Shown: positions 1 to 8,340, counted from the first letter of the stretch. The stretch: DNA of 20,354 nucleotides from Funneliformis mosseae (GCA_910592005.1 CAJVPP010001386.1:1-20354); one strand, 5' to 3'. Notes: a model not told the origin generated them from the sequence alone. Made by a program: numbers and translations.

Positions 1-7
1 ACGGGCT

Positions 8-29
8 CGTAACCTTACGTAAGATTACG
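8..29. repeat. 22-bp near-perfect palindrome
   Basis: CGTAAC-CTTACGTAAG-ATTACG reads the same on both strands except for one mismatched pair, around a perfect 10-bp core (CTTACGTAAG). The first 60 bases are richer in CpG than the DNA that follows, and TTACGTAA recurs near 41-48. It may be the end of an inserted element that continues left of the window. Confidence 0.5.
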
Positions 30-75
30 AAGCATAGGGTTTACGTAATACTTCGCATTATTAAATTTACTGATG

Positions 76-664
76 TAGTTGGCCTAGTATTAAATAGATC
101 TTGCTCAGAATAGTGCATGCTTAATATAAACTAATTCTGCAGCTTCTTTGCTAGCTTATATTTTTCCTTACTCATTTTTATCTAATCTCTTTAAGTACTC
201 AAAAATTGCATGCTTTTTATTATATTCAATTACTGTTAATACCTTTTGTTACTTTTGAAGTTCTATTTTCAAATTTTCAATTTTTTTATTTAAAATAAGT
301 TAATTTTATTTCTTATTTTTTGTGTCATCCAAAATCTCTTTAAAATCATCTAGAGTTAATTTATTCAGGTAATTTGTTATTTTTACAGTTCCCTTTGCGA
401 CTTTTGTAAAAGAGCCGTTTGATTCATATTTATCAAAATATGTTAACCTTTTTTTGTTTTTTTAGTAAGATAAGATTCACGTTTTTTTTTATTTTTAGAT
501 ATGCATTATCTAACTAAACTAACTCAAGAGGTTTTTCTTTTACTTAATCATAAGCAGCTTTTTCATTCAAATAATTAATCTTATAATCCCACACACTATC
601 ATTTTTATTCCTCTAATTATCTTTATCTTCCTAATTATCATTATCCCCTGAATCATCAGTAAGC
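76..664 (-). pseudogene. Decayed N-terminal part of a transposase-like coiled-coil protein
   Basis: Minus-strand translation gives protein-like blocks interrupted by stops. An acidic stretch (TDDSGDNDN, near 664-620) comes first. A 42-residue stop-free block follows (about 437-311) containing YESNGSFTKVAKGTVKITNY. After it come a coiled-coil-like piece with IEYNKKHAIFEYLKRLDKNE (about 236-171) and ASKEAAELVYIKHALF ending in ARSI-x-Y-x-ANY near 76. From memory this order resembles the N-terminal half of an expanded Glomeromycotina protein family that carries a DDE-endonuclease domain further on; that domain is not in this window. Similarity is lost below about position 75, where a different, palindrome-containing sequence begins, so the gene may be interrupted there. 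At least six in-frame stops make it non-functional. The family assignment is tentative, but the reading of a decayed protein gene is firmer. Confidence 0.4.
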
Positions 665-1349
665 TGTAATTTTTTTATAAACCTTCTATTATCATTTTAT
701 TCTTATTTTTTGATTTGAATTTGTTATTTTAATAGATAAGTTATAGTTATTATCAATCTGATCCTATGAAAATTCCATTATTTTCATATAAAAATTTTTA
801 TGTTTATATGCTGATCCTCAATCTGAAAATTATTTTTTTCTTATATATATCATATAAAATATTCTTAAACTTTAAATTAAAATAGTACAATATGTAGATT
901 ATTTTTTAAAAAATAAAAACATTAGAAATAATCAGCTCATCATATTTTATTAATCTATCAGTTTAATTTTATAAATTATTACTTTTTTTCTGATTTATAA
1001 ATAATTGAAGTTACATGACATTTTGTGATTTATAAATGAGATGTATCATAAGAAGTATGAAAATTGATAATAAGATTATTTTTGAATCTAATAAAAGAAT
1101 ATATATTACAGATAAAATTAATAATCTATTAAAACATATTACAAAAGATCATTTAGCTAATATTAAATTAAAATTTAGCATAGAAATTTTCAGTAAAAAA
1201 AGTAATAATAATCTAAGCAAAAAAAATGCTAATAGAAAGGAATATATATATAGTAATGTAAAGAAATAGGATATAATTTAAAAATATATAAGGAATAAAA
1301 TATATATAATAATAAAATAATGATGTTAACGCTAAAAATATTTATAGCT
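665..1349. other. AT-rich intergenic DNA without a recognisable gene
   Basis: Strongly AT-rich sequence. A 77-codon open stretch at 1036-1269 (+) is made almost only of Lys, Ile, Asn and Ser codons, with no motif and no recognisable start context. I do not regard it as a gene. Nothing else is supported here. Confidence 0.6.
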
Positions 1350-1404
1350 CAAATTACTACTATAATTCAAGTTGGCAGCCAGCTTGAATTACAGTAGTAA
1401 TTTG
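1350..1404. repeat. 55-nt near-perfect palindrome (hairpin)
   Basis: The left arm CAAATTACTACTATAATTC runs into AAGTTGGC, there is a single central A at 1377, and the right arm GCCAGCTTGAATTAC continues to GTAGTAATTTG. The 27-bp arms pair except for two positions (A/C and a T/G wobble). The GC-rich centre TGGC-A-GCCA stands out in very AT-rich surroundings. No target-site duplication is obvious. It could be a tiny foldback MITE or the stem of a transcribed hairpin. Confidence 0.8.
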
Positions 1405-1859
1405 GGTTCAGCTTCTTTCAATCATCATATACTTAATGATATTCATTATTTTTCAATATATAAAATGCATATATTATTAAAAAATATGTTTTATTAATTA
1501 TAATTTTACATGATACAATTATTTGTCAGTAATTATCACATATTTTATTATATAATATAAACAGGAGAAGTGAAGTAACTGAGAGGTGATAAATAATTTT
1601 TTTATTATATAAATAATATTCTAAAAAAAAAAGTTTATAAAATATAAATTTAATAAATATAAAATATAGTTAATTCTTTCTATTTTAACCTTATCTTATA
1701 ATGTGATTATATAGAGATATACTTATACATGTAATTATACAATTTTTAGAAATTAAAATTATTATATTGTAATATATTATATTTATAGTTTATTTTTATT
1801 TTATTATTTCTATTTCATTATTATACTGCTTAATAATCAATTTTTTAATCTTTTAATAT
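1405..1859. other. AT-rich intergenic DNA, nothing recognised
   Basis: Long runs of A and T with no open frame, repeat family or RNA gene that I can support on either strand. Confidence 0.6.
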
Positions 1860-2330
1860 TTCAGTTGGATCTAAGATGATAAGTTTATTTTATTCTTTTA
1901 CTTTATTTTATTATTTTGTTTGATTATTGTTTAATAACTAAAAATGTTAAGTTCATTATGTTATTTTTTGTTTCGCTTTATTTTTTGCTTAATTTTTTGC
2001 TTAATTGTTGTTTATTAACTATTTTTATTTTTAGGCTTTTTGGCTAAATCTAAGATGATAAGTTTATTTTCTTATTTCATTTTAATGTTTATTTACTTTC
2101 TTTTTTAGATATTTCTTTTAGCTCTTCATTTCTGAATTCTAAACGGATATAATAAAGCTCATTTTCTTATTTTTTTTATTCTTTATTTGTTTAACATTTT
2201 AAATTTTACATATTCTTCTTTCTTTTTTTAAATACAAAGCTTAGATAGATTGATCAGATTGAATAGGACTATTAATTAACTTTAGTTTTATGTAAAAATT
2301 AATTTTTATTTAATAAAATTTACTAATCTT
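1860..2330 (-). pseudogene. Faint relic of a Lys/Glu-rich coiled-coil protein
   Basis: On the minus strand, between about 2170 and 2095, the reading NELYYIRLEFRNEELKEIS is followed by KKESK and looks like amphipathic helical protein. Further along (2075-1860) the reading breaks into short Lys/Asn-rich pieces with many stops. The same stretch contains a direct repeat (see 1868-2072). No family is recognised. Long AT-rich DNA can produce Lys/Asn-rich frames by chance, so this call is weak. Confidence 0.2.
1868..2072. repeat. Two-copy direct repeat, about 178 bp apart
   Basis: ATCTAAGATGATAAGTTTAT occurs near 1868 and again near 2046, each followed by TTT and pyrimidine-rich sequence. Between them TTTTTTGCTTAA is itself repeated in tandem near 1980-2005. 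This looks like a local duplication. Confidence 0.6.
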
Positions 2331-2599
2331 TAATGCTAAATTTCATATGATTTATTATAATAATTAAATGTTATTAACTAAATAAAAATTTATTTAATTT
2401 ATTAAAAAAAATTGATTATAATTACATTTTTAGCTTATTATCATTGTTATTTCTAAATAATAAGGTATATAGATTTAATTAATTAATCATAGCCAAAGAA
2501 GGAAATTTTTTCTGAATACAAAATAAAATTAACTGTCAATCCTAATAAAAAAATTTTCACGCTAAAAATAAAACTATGCAATATTTTGTCCCCCTCCCA
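2331..2599. other. AT-rich sequence, nothing recognised
   Basis: Mostly A/T runs. The CCCCCTCCC tract near 2590 marks the start of the less AT-rich DNA that follows. No gene is seen. Confidence 0.55.
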
Positions 2600-2985
2600 G
2601 TATGCTAAAAATTTTATCTTTTGATTCTACTTTTCATAAAAAAAAATAGCTAGTTGTAATAAATTGGAGCTTATTGCTTATTACCAGTTGACAGGAAAAT
2701 TGAATGTGTTTGGATTTTTGTTATAAGGTTTTGAAAACTTTGTGAATCCATCCTCATGATTCTTTTAAATCTAATATCATCATATCTAGAAACAATTAAA
2801 TGCCACTACTCTTAAGATTTAGCAACTCTCCTGTAAATACGCGATTCTAAATAATGAGAATCTAATAAAGAACATAATCCAAGAAGAATTACTTCATCAC
2901 CTTCAGCGCAAAATTGTTCTTTTTCAGAATCATTTGATTCCTCACTATCAGAATCCTCAAAAATTTTGACTTGATTTAATAAAAT
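2600..2985 (-). pseudogene. N-terminal relic of a PIF/Harbinger-type transposase
   Basis: Read on the minus strand, an acidic Ser-rich segment (EDSDSEESNDSEKEQF, about 2970-2915) leads into EVILLGLCSLLDSHYLESRI, then YRRVAKS, and after two stops into WHLIVSRYDDIRFKRIMRMD and SQSFQNLITKIQ (to about 2690). This order is typical of the region before the DDE domain of PIF/Harbinger transposases: an acidic linker, then 'R-x-W-W ... YDD-x-RF-x-x-x-x-RM', then a helix with F-x-x-L. The stop before WHL sits where a second Trp is usual (TGG to TAG). Beyond 2690 the reading shifts frame; a QLAIFF piece echoes the QLAIFLF of the other Harbinger relic in this window. The DDE domain is missing, so this is a truncated, dead copy. 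Confidence 0.5.
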
Positions 2986-2989
2986 GTGT

Positions 2990-3140
2990 TATTAATACAT
3001 TTTCAATACTTTGTCGATATGTCGACTATAAAAAAAAAAATTTTAACAGATCGATCAAATGAGCCGATCTGCACATGCTTGGGATCAAAAACCTTTTTTT
3101 TTTCATTTTTTTTTTATCGGTGTCTTACAATTATTTCTTT
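2990..3140. promoter_or_regulatory. Probable 5' region of the 3144-4337 gene
   Basis: This spacer holds two short dyads (GTCGA-tatg-TCGAC near 3013-3026, and AGATCG...CGATCT near 3049-3070). A long pyrimidine tract (about 3092-3116) ends shortly before the chosen ATG. Pyrimidine tracts close to the start are common in fungal promoters and 5' leaders. No TATA box stands out because the whole area is AT-rich. Function is inferred from position only. Confidence 0.3.
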
Positions 3141-3143
3141 ATG

Positions 3144-4337
3144 ATGTCAAAAACTTCAAAAACTTCAAAGAAACGAAAAGAAAGTGAAAGTGAAGGTTCT
3201 TCTACCCCTACACGGCGATCAAAGCGCATTGCCAGCCAAGACTCGTTTCTTGCAGAAGCCACTAGGCTCAGTCCCACCTCTAGTGATAATTTAATCAAAA
3301 TTCCTAATTCAGCATCTAATTTCAAAATCAATGATATTAAGCTATTGAGAGTGAGATTCGAACCAGCTTCAAATAAGAACGATGTCTTCCTTCATGTGAA
3401 GGTATGAAATACGTTGGATCAAACGTTTCTCTTAGCGATTCAATACTTATGATTTAAATATTTTCTAGCCAACGTTCCGGAACGGTATGTTCTTCCCAGT
3501 ATTAATCGTAAAATACTTGGAAATCCATTTTTTGATGTCTGTGAGGTTGAAAGCATCTCGCATCCTGAAGCTCAAACGTTCGCTACCAAATTGCATAACG
3601 TTGTGCTGAATGGTTTTCAAGTGTTAGGCACGGACGAATCTTCTACTGACACACTTTTGGATGATCTACTTCGTATCGTTAAGCTTAATAACTTCCCCTT
3701 AATGATCAGGTAAGTAATCATGGTAAGCCTTTTGTTGTGGCACTTCAATTGGTTAAAGTTCGAATTCTCAAATTTCAGAAATCACCCGCCATGTAAACTA
3801 CACATCGAGGAGGAGCCTTACGTGTCATCAATTCCCGAATTCGTAATTAAGAATAAAAGATCTACTATTATCGGAGTAGAGGTCTGTATGTTTTTGATCG
3901 GTCGACAAGTTATTATTTTTCATCGACTCAAACAACTTTTTAAACAGGACAACCACCTAAGGAATACCGGGCTAAGAACTGGATATGGGGAATCTCAGAT
4001 CGCTGTAGAGATTCTTGCTTCTTATAATGAGAATGTAAGTTACATACGTGCCCTTCGTCTTGAGAATCGTAGGAACCCGGGTTATACGGATCAGATATCA
4101 TGGGCCGTTCGTGTAATCACAACATATGTTACTTTTTATAAAGTTATGATCCCTACAACGTATTGGCAGGAGCTTGAAAATGGCCTGCCGAAAGAATCAT
4201 CAGTTGTGATTCAAAGATGGCCGGCTGAGAATAGTTTGAGTAGTGGTTTGGATCTTTCTGATCCAACGGATAAAAATGAAGTGCTGGATGCATTAGTTAA
4301 GATTCGTGAAGAAATTTTAAATGAAAATGAGTTATAA
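3144..4337 (+). CDS. Uncharacterised expanded-family protein with possible PD-(D/E)XK nuclease-like core
   Basis: Four exons fit: 3144-3401, 3469-3709, 3779-3881 and 3948-4337, ending in TAA, for about 330 residues. Introns 2 (3710-3778, GTAAGT...CAG) and 3 (3882-3947, GTCTGT...CAG) are canonical and in phase; intron 3 has no stop and could be retained. ATG 3144 (or 3141) follows the pyrimidine tract; the frame is open back to 3075, but that leader is poly-Phe noise. The N-terminus is basic and Ser-rich with KKRK and RRSKR, so nuclear import is likely. The middle has NVPERYVLPSINRKILGNPF; the C-terminal half has EEEPYVSSIPEFVI, TIIGVEDN, GYGESQIAVEIL and STY-like ITTYVTFYK. I recall this family as abundant in Rhizophagus but uncharacterised. 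The order PE-x(n)-VED-x and Q-x-x-x-E suggests a PD-(D/E)XK fold, with Asn where the catalytic Lys would be. Joining exon 1 to exon 2 with GT-AG sites leaves the frame one base short, so this copy may be broken. Confidence 0.7.
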
Positions 4338-4415
4338 ATATAGGAACAATAATTTAGCTGTTTTCGAGGTCTCTTTGTAGTTTACTTTTATGTGCTTTAA
4401 GTATGACTTATTTTC

Positions 4416-4421
4416 AATAAA
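4416..4421 (+). terminator. Polyadenylation signal AATAAA
   Basis: AATAAA lies 79 bases after the TAA of the gene at 3144-4337, in a T-rich 3' region. Position and sequence fit a eukaryotic poly(A) signal for that gene. Confidence 0.5.
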
Positions 4422-4492
4422 GCATTCCGCCATTGTCATTGTTCCAAAAGAACTTTCACGCGACTTCGTATGATGAGATTGATTCATTAAGA

Positions 4493-5440
4493 GAATTGGA
4501 TTCGAAGCTCAGCTAATATTACTGAACTTAGAAAGGAGAATGCTGAAGTCATAGCTGAAAATAACGAAGTTAAAACTGAGAATACATAGCTAAGAGCCGT
4601 AGTGCAGATACTGATGTCAAGAATGCTAGGCGTGATGCAGAGAATGCTGAGCTTAAAGCTGAAATGGTGAAACTAAGAGACTACATTGAGGATATCAAGC
4701 AACAAGCTCAAGATATTTCTCCCAAGGATGTTGTTAATGTACCTAGCTCCATTATAGACCAGTGTGACAATGCCACTTCTCTGCCATCTTGCGTGAGTAA
4801 TCATAAGACAGGGTTTTCTTGGATGATGCACATAAGAAAAAGCATTAGTAACGGGATATGGCAGAGGAATACAAAGAAGAAATTCCAGCGTGAGCCAGCA
4901 AAAAATCAGGCCCAAGACTTATATTCAACCTTTAAAGTTATGCCAAAAGTTGATGCCCTCATAACCCTTAATCATAAGACACCGAGTCTTTGACTCCTTC
5001 CGGCTCTTTAGAAAACAAGCATAATTCATCTCAGGGAGCCTCTTCACCTGTTGTTTGAAAAATACCATACAATCAGAAAGTTGAGTTATTTTATTTATTC
5101 AAAAAGAAACACTCACCTCATCAAATAATACTCCCAAGACAATATCGCCATAGCTGATGATGATGAACGTGATTTGACCCAATTAGTTTCTAATGCCGAA
5201 GTTGCAGCAGGCAAAATTATGAAGCTAAGCAAAAATAACTTGTGAGCTAGTATAATTATAGAGATTCATACCAAAATAAGGTTTTGGATATTCGTTTTAA
5301 AACTGGTGTAGCTGAGAAAACTGCGAAGTCTCAAGTTTATACCATGAATTAAGCTTCTTTACATAACATTTCGGAATCAAATCACGCGGTGTATATAGCT
5401 ACAAAAATAAAAAAAGGGAAAGGGAAAAGGTAAGTTTCAC
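4493..5440 (+). pseudogene. Broken coiled-coil protein gene of an expanded Glomeromycotina-type family
   Basis: Forward reading gives heptad-rich pieces: ELRKENAEVIAENNEVKTEN, a stop, then frame changes into NAELKAEMVKLRDYIEDIKQ (about 4640-4700). A stop-free stretch runs to 4993 with VVNVPSSIIDQC, HIRKSISNGIWQRNTKKKFQ and NQAQDLYSTF. Later pieces are SSQGASSPVV, IPYNQKVE, IAIADDDERDLTQLVSNAEV and AAGKIMKLSKNNL (about 5145-5240). A C-terminal helix-like segment GVAEKTAKSQVY ends at a possible donor (GTAAGT, 5441). From memory the order (Asn/Glu coiled coil, DQC, RQRN-x-KK-x-QRE, QKVE, D-E-R-L-x-x-L-x-x-x-A, K-T-A-x-S-x-V-Y) matches a large uncharacterised Rhizophagus family. Several stops and at least three frame changes show it is dead. 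It starts directly after the poly(A) signal of the upstream gene. Confidence 0.5.
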
Positions 5441-5822
5441 TGTTAATCCTTTTATCGCTTCGTGTAATTATTAGCAAAAAAATCAAGCGAAACTAATAAA
5501 ATCTTACCTTTGCATCAAATATCATCAATCGATCGTCGTCGCCGAATTATCCTACAAAATAAATGTGGATGAATGCTCAGCTATATTCTAGAAGAATGCC
5601 ATCACATTTCTAATCGATTTTCTCAGTTATATAACCTTATTAATCTTTTCCGCTTTATTTGATAATTGCCGTCAGCATGAATTTTGTTTGTGCAGTATCA
5701 CTACAAAAAAGATCAAACTAATCGGACTACAGTACATATACCGAATTGCTTACCTAATCATCAGAAATCTCGAAATTGCCAGCGTAGTATCGTTAAATTA
5801 ATTTATTAAAATAGATAGATTA

Positions 5823-5851
5823 TCTCCCGCAGAAGCTGTGCTTCAAAGGAG
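5823..5851 (+). repeat. Duplicated hairpin-forming motif, copy 1
   Basis: CTCC-CGCA-GAAGC-TGT-GCTTC-AAA-GGAG forms an inner 5-bp stem (GAAGC/GCTTC) inside an outer 4-bp stem (CTCC/GGAG). It shares about 24 of 29 positions with copy 2 at 6214. In one frame it could encode LSPAEAVLQRR, so it may be coding sequence rather than RNA. Confidence 0.5.
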
Positions 5852-6213
5852 GGCCAGTAATAACTTTCCCTATAATGCTGTATTTCGATCATTCGACCAA
5901 AAGAAGATTAATGCGGGTTAAATTTCTGAAATTTAGGATCGGCAAATTATTGGATATTAAGACTTTAATGTTTTGCGCTGATCGTAGCGATTAACTGCGA
6001 AGGAATTATAAAAAATACCATTTTTTTCCACATAGTTCAGAAAAAGAAAGCAAGTAGAAAAAAAAATTCTCTCTTCAGAATTATACAACACAAAATCTCT
6101 GATCAAAAAAGGAGTAATTATGTTTCACCCTGAATTTTACCCCCTCAAAAATAGATTTTCTCGGGAGGGACAACTTTCTATTGCTTTTTACATAATCTTA
6201 AATTTTCATTTGC

Positions 6214-6242
6214 TTATCTCCCGCAGGAGCATAGCTTCAAGG
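6214..6242 (+). repeat. Duplicated hairpin-forming motif, copy 2
   Basis: TCTCCCGCAGGAGCATAGCT and the following TCAAGGGA repeat copy 1. The inner stem GGAGC/GCTTC (one G:U pair) and an outer TCCC/GGGA stem can still form. In the frame used for copy 1 this copy has a stop (GCA TAG), which fits a structured or decayed element better than a conserved protein. Confidence 0.5.
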
Positions 6243-6379
6243 GATGGATTGAGGACTAGGATTTTGTGCATAAACCATCGAAACATAATTTTCGCGAATG
6301 AAACAAATTAAATCAACTTTTTACCTATCGACCCTCTCTAATAAAAAATGATTTCATTCACATATGATGCAATTTATAA

Positions 6380-6679
6380 GATGATTTTCCAGGACTACTT
6401 ATCAATAGATATACTCTAAGGTATTTTTGCAGGAATGCTATAATATATATATTTCTTATAGGAGTGTTCTTATTCCTACGCAAATACCTATCATCAGCTT
6501 CGGCTGTGTCAGAAAATATCGCCAAACTCGAAAAAAAGATATTGGCGTTAAACAACGAAATACAAAAAATGAGAAGAGAAGCTGAATGGGACCGTGTATC
6601 GAAGATAAGAATATTTATACACAAAATTAGCCAATCAGACGAACTCTTTTCGATATTCATAAGCCTTGTTCAATTCTAG
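6380..6679 (+). CDS. Possible small protein or exon: hydrophobic segment plus coiled coil
   Basis: The frame is open from 6380 to the TAG at 6679. It contains a hydrophobic run AIIYIFLIGVFLFL (about 6437-6478), then a helical, heptad-like stretch SENIAKLEKKILALNNEIQK followed by MRREAEWDRV, and ends in DELFSIFISLVQF. There is no ATG before the hydrophobic segment in frame. The real start could be an upstream exon: AG acceptors occur at 6380, 6392, 6432 and 6461. The base composition is less AT-rich than random filler here. The opposite strand is also open over the same interval, which weakens the case. No family is recognised; a membrane-anchored coiled-coil fragment is the most that can be said. 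Confidence 0.3.
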   Translation, partial: DDFPGLLINRYTLRYFCRNAIIYIFLIGVFLFLRKYLSSASAVSENIAKLEKKILALNNEIQKMRREAEWDRVSKIRIFIHKISQSDELFSIFISLVQF

Positions 6680-7264
6680 ATCAGATCGGATTGACCGAAA
6701 AATTTCTAGCCAATCAGATCGTAGTTGAAATTGAACAAACACATTGAAATAGACATAAGTGGCTTCTTTTACGCAATATGAACCGCAAAGAAATTTTTAT
6801 AATGTGCTGTGTTTTTAGAAGAACATGAAGAAGAGGATGCGAAAACTTCAAGTGATGAAGATAATGTTATTTTACAAACTGCTTTAATAAGACGAGTAAA
6901 ATACATGGTATTTAAGACTAAGATTAGTAAAATCAAAGCATTAGTGGCAAAATGTCCTTTCATTTTATGATTCGGTTTGATTTAAAAAACTTTTGAGAAT
7001 GTTTTCACATCATTTCAACAATTAGCTAACCTTATATAATTCCATCTTGTATTTTATCACAAGAAAATAAAATTCAAGCTTGTGTTGAATTTCAATTAGC
7101 TATATTTCTTTTCAGATTTGGATCCACTAGAAGTTTATTTGAGATTTGTTCAAGATTTGGAATAGGAGAAGGAATAGTGATTCTTTATACTAAATAAGTT
7201 ATTCAAACAATTATGATAAAAAAAAGTTTTATTAAATGGCCTACTTTAGAGAAGTGTGAAAAAG

Positions 7265-7272
7265 TTTATAAG
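7265..7272. repeat. 8-bp target-site duplication, left
   Basis: TTTATAAG directly precedes the MITE at 7273 and is repeated exactly at 7406-7413. An 8-bp duplication is typical of hAT-superfamily insertion. Confidence 0.8.
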
Positions 7273-7405
7273 TAAAGATGGTCACTACAATTAAAAAAAA
7301 ATTGGCACAATTGAGTTGCAACTTGTGACGCAATTAAATTTCCTTATAGCACAATTAAGTTGCAACTCAATTGAAATTTGAGAATAATTATAGGGACCAT
7401 CTTTA
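7273..7405. mobile_element. 133-bp foldback MITE with hAT-type 8-bp target duplication
   Basis: Ends are TAAAGATGGTC and GACCATCTTTA, an 11-bp perfect terminal inverted repeat that extends to 19 of 21 pairs. Inside, CAATTGAGTTGCAACT (7308-7323) is exactly inverted at 7358-7373, so nearly the whole element can fold back on itself. It has no coding capacity. The perfect flanking duplication TTTATAAG and the way the transposase reading (EKCEKVYK / EFENLRGLKN) continues across it show insertion into the Harbinger gene. The terminal bases are not the usual CAGGG of many hAT elements, so the superfamily call rests on the duplication length. Confidence 0.85.
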
Positions 7406-7413
7406 TTTATAAG
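7406..7413. repeat. 8-bp target-site duplication, right
   Basis: TTTATAAG, identical to 7265-7272, directly follows the right terminal repeat of the MITE. Confidence 0.8.
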
Positions 7414-8100
7414 GAATTTGAAAATTTAAGAGGACTTAAAAATGTAATTGAAGTAGTTGATAGAATATATATTCCTATAAAAAATGCATTAAATAAAGAT
7501 CTAGAAGTTTACTATACTAGAAAAAATGTTATGCTATTTATTGTCAAAGTATTGTAAATAATAAAGAGATTTTTTTTAGTAATGATGTGGGCTGATAGAT
7601 TCAATGCATAATGTTCAAGTTTTTAGAAATTCATTATTTTATAAAAATTATTCTCACCTTATTCAAGATGATGATTATCTTTTAGGTAATTCAGCCTATT
7701 CTATTTTTTTTTAATTTTATCTTTTAAAGATCCTAGTTTTCAAAAATTTTATTTACATTATTGAGCTATAATAAAAATACTTTTAGAAAATTAAAAGTAA
7801 AATTTAGAATATTTAATATTAAAAATAGTTAAAATGAGAATTTTTTATATGCTATGCAATAATTTTACATAACTTTTTAGAAATGAATATAAATATTTGA
7901 AATATTGATTTTAATGATGATACAAATAAAATAGATAATAAAAATAATAAAAATAATAATTATATAATGAGAAATAGTGATAAAATATTAAAAAAAATTG
8001 GATAGGTTAAAAGAAACTTAATTTTTTATTAACATTTTCTATAAATAATATATATTAAATATATTTTTTTATTAAATATATAATATTATATAAAGTTAAA

Positions 8101-8340
8101 ATAATAAATAATGAAATAATTAAAAAAAAAATAATAATAATAAAGCTGAAGAAAAAAAATAAAAAAATAAAAATAAATAATTTAAAAAAAAAGATTTAAG
8201 AGAGAGAGAAGAAAAAATAAAAAAAATTAAAAAAATTAAAAATAAAAAAAGATTTGAGAAAAGGAGAGAATAAAAATATAAAATTTTAAAAAAAGAAAGA
8301 AAAAAATAAAAAATAAAAAAATTTTAAAAAAAAAATCAAA
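8101..8340 (+). repeat. A-rich, purine-biased low-complexity tract
   Basis: About 240 bases are almost entirely A with interspersed G, and very few C. Short AGAGAG and AAAATAAAA motifs repeat irregularly. The few non-A bases would give Lys/Glu/Arg-rich readings with several TAA and TGA stops. It could be the remnant of a charged coiled-coil segment or simply low-complexity DNA. Confidence 0.6.

Larger units (their letters stand above)
5445..6370. other. Unassigned moderate-GC region with fragments of coding character
   Basis: Base composition is close to that of the neighbouring gene rather than the AT-rich filler. Short forward frames look protein-like: IGLQYIYRIAYLIIRNLEIA (about 5720-5790) and, after one stop, LSPAEAVLQRRASNNFPYNA into VFRSFDQKKINAG (about 5820-5920). 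A 63-codon open frame lies at 6120-6311. None matches a family I recognise, and no intron-exon model joins them convincingly. The region contains the duplicated motif described at 5823 and 6214. It may be a decayed gene or the remains of a mobile element. Confidence 0.4.
6815..8048 (+). pseudogene. Dead PIF/Harbinger transposase, interrupted by a MITE
   Basis: Pieces in different frames follow the PIF/Harbinger order. First comes an acidic N-terminus (LEEHEEEDAKTSSDEDNVIL). CVEFQLAIFLFRFGSTRS and FEICSRFGIGEGIVILYTK form the helix-turn-helix-like region near 7085-7190. Next are IKWPTLEKCEKVYK, then after the insert FENLRGLKNVIEVVDRIYIP with the first catalytic Asp, and DLEVYYTRKN. The second acidic site reads MHNVQVFRNS, with Asn where the family has HD. 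DDDYLLGNSAYS has Asn where LGDSAY is usual. LENTFRKLK near 7780-7805 keeps the catalytic Glu, and IILHNFLEMN and NSDKILKKIG close the gene. Many stops and frame changes, two lost acidic residues and a 133-bp insertion (7273-7405) make it inactive. I could not place its terminal repeats. Confidence 0.75.

Noticed and set aside
1036..1269. 77-codon open frame on the plus strand
   Set aside because: Composition-driven Lys/Asn/Ile-rich reading with no motif, no gene neighbours and no start context; likely chance in AT-rich DNA.
3131..3331. 66-codon minus-strand open frame
   Set aside because: Antisense to exon 1 of the 3144-4337 gene, whose forward reading continues across canonical introns.
3355..3367. 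Sequence resembling a tRNA T-arm (GATTCGAACC)
   Set aside because: It lies inside exon 1 codons and no A-box, acceptor stem or anticodon arm can be fitted around it.
4673..4915. 80-codon minus-strand open frame
   Set aside because: Antisense to the coiled-coil gene relic; the forward reading shows the family-like motifs.
6769..6963. 64-codon minus-strand open frame
   Set aside because: Antisense to the acidic N-terminus of the Harbinger transposase relic at 6815-8048.
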